DNA from: Neocallimastix lanati (nom. inval.)
Lineage: Eukaryota; Neocallimastigomycota; Neocallimastigomycetes; Neocallimastigales; Neocallimastigaceae
Assembly (NCBI GenBank): GCA_016946835.1
Contig: JACVTC010000502.1
Span: 1-22,577, forward strand
Direction of reading: 5' to 3'
DNA: 22,577 nt
The position numbers and the translations under genes are program-made. How positions within the stretch are numbered: the stretch's first letter is position 1; each line of letters begins with the position of its first letter. The notes beneath the pieces were generated by a model. The model did not search any database, was not told the origin of the DNA, and saw nothing but the letters and a program-made list of their open reading frames with translations. This document shows, piece by piece, positions 16,474 through 22,577 of this stretch.

Positions 16474-17220
16474 ATTTGAAGATATACTTGTAATCGATAA
16501 TGAAATAGAAGATATAGAAATGAATAAAGATAATCAACAAAATAAAACTAATACTTTGGAAAAATTAATTTCAACAAAAACTAAAGAAACTAATAATGGA
16601 AATACTTAGTTAGTAAAGAGGAATATCAAAATGATGAATAATAAAGAACCTTACAATATAATGGATGATTTAAATAATCTTAAATCCAGTATTACGATAG
16701 GTCAACTCTTGAATACATGTCCGAAATTCGTTCACAATTAACTCAAGGCTTAAAGTTAGAAAAATCTAAAATAATTGGAACTGTAGACAATGTAATAAAT
16801 GTAATAGCACGAACCTTATTAGTAAATAACTATGATCATAGCTACATAAGTAAAAGTAATGAAGTAGCTGAAGAAGACTTAGCAATGGTTAATGTAAGTG
16901 TTGATGGAGTACTAGGAAATCTTTTAATTGATTCTTGTAGTAATCTTAGCATCGTTACTAAACAGTATTTTGATAAATTACCTGGTGAATATGAAACAGT
17001 TGGAAAAAGTCGTGGAAGAATCCAACTAGCAGCACAAAATGAAGAATACTCAGAAGGAATTGTTGTTCGATCACCAGTAAAAATTAATAATTATGAATTT
17101 AATGCAGACTTTAGAATTATTGAAAAAGAAGATTCTTTTTATGATATGTTAATAAACTTTAAGACTCAAATCGATCATTGTTTATTTATTCATCCGACTT
17201 TAAACAGTTTATGTAAACTT
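16474..17220 (+). pseudogene. pro: Relic of linker and protease of a second, related retrotransposon
   Basis: Broken reading frames align by eye with 5600-6300 of the main element: YNIMDDLNNLKSSI with YDVLQDLNETKCNI, RSQLTQGLKLEK with RSQVSQGLKLEK, NNYDHSYISKS with NNIDHSYISKS. The protease motif is LLIDSCSNLSIV, then LPGEYETVGKSRGR and EYSEGIVV. The ATG at 16717 lies in the middle of the homologous region just after a one-base deletion, so it is not a real start. Homology stops at about 17217, after HPTLNSLCKL. RT and everything after it are missing, and no LTR was found around it. Divergence is far greater than between the two LTRs of the main element, so this is an older family member. Confidence 0.8.
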
Positions 17221-17313
17221 TTGTCAGAAAGTGAATGTGGTTTTCCTAGTATTATCGGGTGCTTTAGTGTTTTTCTCTTTTTATCCATTTACTTTTGTTA
17301 TAAATTTATTTAA

Positions 17314-17500
17314 TTTATATTAATGTATTCACTTAGTTAATATTTATCTAAATAATTATTGATCCATTCACTTATTTAAATTTATTTAGTTGATATCTAT
17401 TTGTTCACTTAATTTCTTTAAATATATAAAGAATAATAAAAATAAAATAAAAAAATAAAAATTTTTTTGAAAAATTAAATGTATAAAAATTAATAATTTA
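17314..17500. repeat. Short TTCACTTA-containing repeats and AT-rich spacer
   Basis: TTCACTTA recurs at about 17328, 17366 and 17403, separated by similar text (TTAATATTTATCTAAAT, TTAAATTTATTTAGTTG). The spacing is about 37 bp. There is no coding signal. Confidence 0.4.
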
Positions 17501-17505
17501 AATAA

Positions 17506-17827
17506 ATTATTATTTCTGTTCCTCCTTCTTTTGGTTTCTATATCCTTGGAGGGTCTTCGCGGGTCCATCATTCCTAGCAGGGCCATGATGGCTATCTTCC
17601 TTTCGCGATTATACTCATATCTTTCTAAGTACTTGTATTTATAATCCGCGGGGAAAGTATTACATCTTCTTAAACATGTTACATAACCTTCTAATGTTTG
17701 TTTTTCAGCAGCTATGTCATAAAAAGCTTCCCGGACCGAAGGTCTTTCTTGCTGTACCAATAATAGCCTTTTAGTTTCATCCAAAAGCTGAAGTATTCTG
17801 ATTAATCTAATAAACTCGGAGAGATAT
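17506..17827 (-). CDS. Unrecognised protein fragment, exon-like
   Basis: A minus-strand stretch with normal codon use and higher G+C than its surroundings. I do not recognise the family. It reads LSEFIRLIRILQLLDETKR, then ERPSVREAFYDIAAEKQTLE, then a Cys pair (TCLRRC), and a basic end KRRRNRNNN. The open frame continues to 17386, but the last 39 codons are Phe/Leu/Ile-rich translation of AT spacer and probably not real. No ATG precedes it: the frame is open upstream of the TTG at 17784. A possible 3' splice site (pyrimidine-rich CTATCTTTACAG) ends at about 17828, so this may be an internal or last exon. The first exon was not found. Confidence 0.5.
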
Positions 17828-18234
17828 CTGTAAAGATAGTAAAGATATCTATATATTAAAAAAAAAAATTTTTTATTATTTAAATATTTGCTTTAAACAA
17901 ATAAATACATCAATATTAATCATATTTTCATTAATTTATTTATTTGTTCATTTAATATTTTCAATTAACGAAAAGCACTGGCAATATATAGATTTTATTA
18001 TTTTTTTTTAAAGTACTAAAAATTTTATATAAAGATTTTTATTTTAATTTGTTTTTTGTTTAAAATTTATTAGAAAAGAATAAGGAGAATTTTATTTAGA
18101 TAATAAACATGAAAATATATAAAAAGAATACAGAGATTTTTATTTAGGTAATAAACATAAAGTATATATAAAAGTATATAAAGATTTGATTTTATTTTAC
18201 TTTTTTTTTAATTTTTTTTGTAAAAAAATTATAT
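17828..18234. other. AT-rich spacer with two copies of the flank repeat
   Basis: It contains AAAATTTATTAGAAAAGAAT (about 18065) and two GATAATAAACATGAAA-like cores (about 18100 and 18150), the same motifs as right of 21900. No coding frame was seen. The pyrimidine-rich sequence just right of 17828 (minus strand) could be intron. Confidence 0.5.
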
Positions 18235-18418
18235 TTTTGTAAAAATGTATATAATCAGTGTTTATGAAATGAGATTAATATATACTAAATAACTTGATCA
18301 AAAACTCATCTTTAAACATTTTAAAATCTAAATGAAATAATTCAAGAATAATTAAATTAAGTAAATCAATAATTTTTTTAGTATAAAATTTATTAGAAAG
18401 GAATATATGGAATTCTAT
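18235..18418 (-). pseudogene. Paralogous short coding repeat, copy 1
   Basis: On the minus strand the frame reads IEFHIFLSNKFYTKKIIDLL, then NLIILELFHLDFKMFKDEF and LIKLFSIY before a TAA at 18275-18277. Homologous residues (FINTDYIH) continue beyond that stop. No ATG start was found. It is one of three copies that keep protein-level similarity despite AT drift, which suggests a once-coding exon or small gene. The family was not recognised. Confidence 0.45.
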
Positions 18419-18474
18419 TTAGAAAATAAACATGAAAGTTAAAAAAAAAAATAATTGTTTTTTTTTTTAAAATT

Positions 18475-18684
18475 TTATTTAAAGAATTTATTTTTAATTT
18501 TTTTTGCTAAATGTACATAATCAGTGTTTATTAAAAGAGATTGATATCTACTAAATAACTTGATCAAAAATTCATCATTAAACATTTTATGATTTAAATG
18601 TAGTAATTCAAGAATAATTAAATTAACTAAATCAATGTTTTTTTTTGCATAAAATTTATTAGAAAAGTGTATAGAGAATTCTAT
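18475..18684 (-). pseudogene. Paralogous short coding repeat, copy 2
   Basis: On the minus strand, open for about 69 codons: IEFSIHFSNKFYAKKNIDLV, then NLIILELLHLNHKMFNDEF, LIKLFSRYQSLLINTDYVHL and a Lys-rich tail ending at TAA (18475-18477). It matches copy 1 throughout and copy 3 over its second half. It has no initiating ATG in frame upstream, so it may be an exon or a relic. Confidence 0.45.
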
Positions 18685-18695
18685 TTAGAAAATAA

Positions 18696-18845
18696 TCATG
18701 AAAATAACTTGATCAAAAATTCATCTAGAAACATTCTAGGATTTAAATGAAGAAGTAATTCAAAAATAATTAAATTAACTAAATCAATGATGAGATTCTT
18801 ACATGCACAACTAATTCTTGATTTTTCTTCAGGTGATGTCTTCAT
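18696..18845 (-). CDS. Paralogous short coding repeat, copy 3, with ATG (49 aa)
   Basis: A complete small frame on the minus strand starts with ATG at 18845 and ends with TGA at 18696. The N-terminus is MKTSPEEKSRISCAC, followed by KNLIIDLVNLIIFELLLHLN and PRMFLDEFLIKLFS. The second half matches copies 1 and 2. The N-terminal 16 residues are absent from them and sit in sequence richer in G+C. It may be the start of a gene whose continuation was lost or is spliced. Hydrophobic/leucine-rich and helical; function unknown. Confidence 0.45.
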   Translation of the reverse strand: MKTSPEEKSRISCACKNLIIDLVNLIIFELLLHLNPRMFLDEFLIKLFS

Positions 18846-18959
18846 GTTTAATACAACCTAAATATTGCAACTATAATACTTTTATTTAATATTGTTAAAT
18901 GAGCCACTACTATCACTAACAATTACTTTTTTACATTTACTAAAGCAAAAATATTAGTA

Positions 18960-19055
18960 CTTTTTACCTTTTCCTTTCTACTACTGCCTTCTCTTTTTCT
19001 CTTTCTCTAATCTTTCTCTTTCCTTATGTTTTCCCACTATTTTCATGAGATCATT
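18960..19055 (-). pseudogene. Charged fragment duplicated from the coiled-coil gene
   Basis: On the minus strand the text around MKIVGKHKERER then EKEKK resembles the start of the charged segment at 20220-20306 (MKLVGKQEERKW). Nucleotide similarity is clear at TTTTCCCACTA.TTTCATGAG on the plus strand. It stops at about 19055, where the transposase relic begins. It is probably a remnant of a second copy of that gene. Confidence 0.5.
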
Positions 19056-19066
19056 GTTAAGGGTTT

Positions 19067-19735
19067 TTCAGATTTAGACGGGAAAAAGGAAGTGTTAAAC
19101 TTTCATATATTGGAGGGGTTGAGAGCGCAAAATATTGGATTAGCGTGATGAAAGATCTCAAAAAGTCGCGGAGCTCAGAATGTTTTGATATTTTTGCTCC
19201 GAAAATCTGAATGGAATTTCAGAGGCTATCAAGATTTATTATTCACAATCCGACCATCAAATAATGTATAATCCACCAGATTCGAAATTCAGGAAAACAC
19301 ATCGAATACAAGAATTAAAGGAAGTTTGTGCGTATTTGAAAAAAAAATTTACACAGCTCCAAGTGCTGATATTGGACTGGAAATTTTAAATGATTTTTCT
19401 GAAAAATGGGATGACAAATATACTTATATTTCAAGGAGTTGGTGTGACAATTGGGAGCAACTCTCCACTTTTTGATCTTATCCTGACGAAATTCGGAGAT
19501 TGCTATATACCACAAATCCAATTAAGAGTTTTAATCAGTGTTTGCGAAAAGTTAAGAAAAATCGTCCGTCTTTTTTCTGACGAAGAGTCCCTGATTAAGT
19601 GCTTGAGAGAAAATGGACTCCGAAAATCTCTAATTAAGGTGTAATATACTCTCAGCTTCAGATTTTATTCAATGAGAGGTTGAATGTTTCTGGGCCGATG
19701 AAATCTGGTTTGAAGGCTCCGCAAGTAACAATTTA
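19067..19735 (+). pseudogene. IS256/Mutator-type transposase relic
   Basis: This is the C-terminal two thirds of a DDE transposase of the IS256/Mutator superfamily, read by changing frame several times. In order: DGKKEVLNF (19077), GGVESAKYWISVMKDLKKS (about 19114), NLNGISEAI (about 19208), then ADIGLEILNDFSEKWDDKY and SWCDNWEQLSTF (about 19365-19470). The family signature EIRRLLYTTNPIKSFN follows (about 19492), then KNRPSF, DEESLIKCL, and the C-terminus LQILFNERL (about 19656), ending at TAG 19733-19735. In the signature the catalytic Glu of NPIES is Lys, and the second Asp (DGL) reads ENL, so it is dead even apart from frameshifts. The N-terminal part is missing. The nearest families I know are bacterial IS256 and eukaryotic Mutator-like transposases. 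Confidence 0.8.
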
Positions 19736-19745
19736 GTAACTGATT

Positions 19746-21887
19746 TTATTCATATTTTTCTATCTTTCTCCAAATCTTCTCTTCAGTTGGCATTTGGTAA
19801 TAACTATTAATTTCTTGATACTTTTTCATATTAAAAAGTTCACCCGACTTTTGGTAATAAGCTTGTTTTTTGGCCTTTGTTTTTGCGTTATCCTTTAGAG
19901 TAAAAGGAATGACATACGTAGAAAGAATACCTTGAAGTTTTGTTCATATTCCTTAAATACTACAAGCAGACTGCGGTTTGATATTTGATTATTCTGAGGG
20001 TTTATCAACACACTTCCTTTTTTTCCTTTTTCTCCGTAGGTAGTTTGCGGAATAACCAAAATTCAGTAGGAACATTCAATATTTCGGAAACTTTGGCTAT
20101 CGCCTCTCTTCATCTTTTTCACTATGTAGTTCTCCGATTATCTCTTTAATTCTTTTTTTTAAATCGAATTCATCTTCTTCTGACTCTTCTTCGCTTTCAT
20201 CTGAGTCTTCTCTTAATATTCTTTCTCTCACCTTTTCTTTCCTCAATCCCTTTTGTTCATTTTTCTCTGACCATTTTCTTTCCTCCTGTTTTCCCACTAA
20301 TTTCATGAGCTCATTTTAAATGTTTCCATTAACCTATTTTGTCCTCCCATTTTTTCATATATTGATGACACTTCATGGTTTAAACCTTGCATCTGTCGGA
20401 TAAATCAGCAATTTGTAATTCCTGATCTTTTTTCTGCTGCTTCAGCTTTTCTTGCTGTTCTTTTTGTTGCCTTTCCCAAAAGGTCAGAAGATCATTATTT
20501 AAAGCTTCCGAAAATTGCTTCTGTTCAGACATTTTATTGTTTAAATCCTGAAGTTTTTGAACTAAATCACTAATCTGATCCGTACTTTTTCCATACACAT
20601 GCTTAGTCAGATTATTGATTTTAGAATTCAATCCAGCAACATTGCTATTAGACTCTTCCAATGATTTATCTTGCTTCTCAATTCTTCAAACACCGACGTC
20701 ATTTTACCATTAAGATCTTGTACTTGTCTGGTCATATCTGTACTTCCTCCATACACATCCTGTACTTGCTTAGTAAGATCAGTGATTTTGGAATTCAATC
20801 CGTCAACATTATTATTAGATTCTTCCAATGATTTATCTTGCTTCTCAATTCTTTCAAACACCGACGTCATTTTACCATTAAGATCTTGTACTTGTCTGGT
20901 CATATCTGTACTTCCTCCATACACATCCTGTACTTGCTTAGTAAGATCAGTGATTTTGGAATTCAATCCGTCAACATTATTATTAGATTCTTCCAATGAT
21001 TTATCTTGCTTCTCAATTCTTTCAAACATCGATATCATTTTACCATTAAGATCTTGTACTTGTCGAGTTATATCTGTACTTCCTCCATACACATCCTGTA
21101 CTTGCTTAGTCAAATCAGTGATTTTGGAATTCAATCCGTCAACATTGTTATTGGACTCTTCCAATGATTTATCTTGCTTCTCAATTCTTTCAAACATTGA
21201 CGTCATTTTACTGTTAATTTCTTGTACTTGTCTGGTCATATCTGTACTTCCTCCAAACACATCCTGTACTTGCTTTGTAAGATCAGTGATTTTAGAATTC
21301 AATCCGTCAACATTGTTATTGGACTCTTCCAATGATTGATCTTGTTTCTCAATTCTTTCAAACATCGATATCATTTTACCATTAAGATCTTGTACTTGTC
21401 TGGTCATATCTGTACTTCCTCCATACACATCCTGTACTTGCTTAGTAAGATCAGTGATTTTGGAATTCAATCCGTCAACATTGTTATTGGACTCTTCCAA
21501 TGATTTATCTTGCTTCTCAATTCTTTCAAACATCGATATCATTTTACCATTAAGATCTTGTACTTGTCGAGTCATATCTGTACTTCCTCCATACACATCC
21601 TGTACTTGCTTAGTCAAATCAGTGATTTTGGAATTCAATCCGTCAACATTATTATTAGATTCTTCCAATGATAGATCTTGCTCCTCAATTCTTGCAAACA
21701 TCGACATCATTTTACCATTAAGATCTTGTACTTGCCGAGTCAACCAGTTAATTTGTGAACTTAAATTGGCAATCTGATTGTCTACTCCTTCTCCTAGACC
21801 TTCATTATTTTCCACTGTGAGATTCGAGCTGTATTGTGACACTCTTTGACGAGTACTAAAATTATTATTATCCTTATCGAAATACAT
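19746..21887 (-). pseudogene. Large coiled-coil protein gene with about six frameshifts
   Basis: Starts at ATG 21887 (MYFDKDNNNFSTRQRVSQYS) and ends at TAA 19746-19748 (KIWRKIEKYE). Residues 1-60 are polar. Seven 56-residue repeats follow (TKQVQDVYGGSTDMTRQVQD, NGKM.S.FERIEKQDKSLEE). Then come a QKQ/QEKLKQQKK coiled-coil part (about 20400-20560), a charged acidic/basic part (MKLVGKQEERKW, DESEEESEED; 20097-20306), and a C-terminal region with VPTEFWLFRKLPTEKKEKK, GSVLINPQNNQ and STYVIPFTLKDNAKTKAKK. Frame changes occur at about 20685 (one T lost compared with the other repeats), 20389, 20306, 20104, 20030 and 19935. No signal peptide or membrane segment is seen. The function is unknown; a structural or scaffold protein is the most that can be inferred. 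Confidence 0.75.
20651..21720 (-). repeat. Seven 168-bp tandem repeats in the coiled-coil gene
   Basis: Units begin near 20651, 20818, 20986, 21154, 21322, 21490 and 21658, i.e. every 168 bp. That is 56 codons or eight heptads, so gain or loss of a unit keeps both the frame and the coiled-coil register. Units differ by only a few bases (for example ACCGACGTC versus ATCGATATC). The plus strand of the array is also open because the unit length is a multiple of three, but that is a shadow. Confidence 0.9.
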
Positions 21888-21902
21888 CCCACTTTATTTT
21901 TT

Positions 21903-22205
21903 TTTTTATTTAGATAATAAACATGAGAGTATATAAAGATTTTATTTTTTTTTTTATTCCGATAATAAACATGAAAGTATGTAAAGATTTTATTTTGTTT
22001 AATTTAATTTATTTTTTTATTTAGATAATAAACATGAAAGTATATAAAGACTTTATTTAGATAATAAACATGAGAGTATATAAAGATTTTATTTTGTTTA
22101 ATTTAATTTATTTTTTTATTTAGATAATAAACATGAAAGTATATAAATATTTTATTTTTTTTATTTAGATAATAAACATGAAAGTATATAAAGATTTTAT
22201 TTTAT
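21903..22205. repeat. Tandem TATA-like repeats upstream of the coiled-coil gene
   Basis: Six copies of a unit with core GATAATAAACATGAAAGTAT then ATAAAGATTTTATTT (plus strand) occur at about 21911, 21960, 22021, 22057, 22122 and 22167. Spacing varies between 36 and 65 bp. On the minus strand, the direction of the neighbouring gene, each unit offers TCTTTATATAC. The core recurs left of the gene cluster at about 18100-18190 and 18412-18436. Confidence 0.75.
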
Positions 22206-22225
22206 TTTATTTTTTGATAAAATTT

Positions 22226-22279
<54 letters not shown>

Positions 22280-22577
22280 AATAAAATTTATTAGAAAAAA
22301 AAATATAGCGAATTCTATTTAGATAAAATATATATATATATTTAGTGTATAGAGTATAGATAATTTAAAATATTTTAAATTAATTTAAATTATTTTAAAT
22401 TAAATAGTAATAATATTATTATTACTAAAACAAAAGTAAAAAGTAATATAAAATGAAAATAAAAATAGAATTTAAATATAAATAAAATTTATAAAAAAAT
22501 AATTTATTAGAAAAGAATAAGAGAATTTTATTTAGATAATAAATAAAAATAAAATAAATTTTATATATAAAAAAATA
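22206..22577. other. T50 tract and further degenerate copies of the flank repeat
   Basis: A run of 50 T (22229-22278) is followed by AATAAAATTTATTAGAAAAA and GAATTCTATTTAGATAA (22280-22325), which match the left-flank coding repeats (minus reading IEFAIFFFSNKFY). A second partial match lies at 22501-22545. No intact gene. Confidence 0.6.

Noticed and set aside
19315-19521. Minus-strand open frame of 68 codons
   Set aside because: Antisense of the IS256-like transposase relic, whose family motifs are on the plus strand.
19390-19644. Plus-strand 84-codon frame as a gene in its own right
   Set aside because: Only its last part is in the transposase frame; the first part is out of frame with the recognised motifs.
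20671-21777. Two long plus-strand frames rich in Ser/Cys/Leu
   Set aside because: They are antisense of the 168-bp coiled-coil repeats. The unit length is a multiple of three, so an accidental open frame repeats itself.

Overview
The window is extremely AT-rich DNA from a eukaryote. Reasons: no bacterial operons or Shine-Dalgarno sites; a nuclear-type tRNA without encoded CCA; a Ty3/Gypsy-type LTR retrotransposon; A/T homopolymer tracts of 35-50 bases; coding stretches much richer in G+C than the spacers. The best guess is an early-diverging, AT-rich fungus (Glomeromycotina or gut fungus style), but the sequence does not prove this and an AT-rich protist is not excluded. It reads as a nest of mobile elements and their relics; I see no intact housekeeping protein gene.

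Left part (1-9947): AT-rich spacer, then a tRNA-Ala(UGC)-like gene on the minus strand (877-946). A full-length Ty3/Gypsy retrotransposon (955-9947) starts about 8 bp beyond the 5' end of that tRNA. Its two ~830 bp LTRs differ at about five bases and three indels by eye. It has an 18-nt primer-binding site that copies the 3' end of tRNA-Ala, an unusually long leader (about 2.3 kb), gag, a zinc knuckle, a basic linker, protease, RT, RNase H, integrase and a polypurine tract. The reading frame is broken by about eight single-base shifts, all in gag/protease and late integrase; a 2.4 kb stretch of protease end-RT-RNase H-integrase is open.

The most unusual part is the leader. It carries self-complementary, GC-richer islands. 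One is a 190-nt domain closed by a 13-bp helix directly after the PBS. Another is a 177-nt tRNA/tmRNA-like fold with a perfect acceptor stem and T arm. A third, weaker island follows. Just before gag lie four tandem hairpins whose stems differ by compensatory changes.

Middle part (9948-16480): no genes. It contains two copies of a repeat block built around ~54-bp AT-rich tandem arrays with a shared GC-rich island, a diverged LTR-like start with the same terminal hairpin, a 499-bp terminal-inverted-repeat element, a long imperfect palindrome with a 28-bp hairpin at its heart, and a smaller inverted-repeat element.

Right part (16481-22577): a decayed gag-protease relic of a related retroelement; an unrecognised minus-strand exon-like ORF; three paralogous short coding repeats on the minus strand; a decayed IS256/Mutator-type transposase on the plus strand; and a large minus-strand coiled-coil gene with seven 168-bp (56-residue, eight-heptad) repeats, broken by about six frameshifts. 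Upstream of that gene lies a tandem array of TATA-like repeats also related to the left flank.
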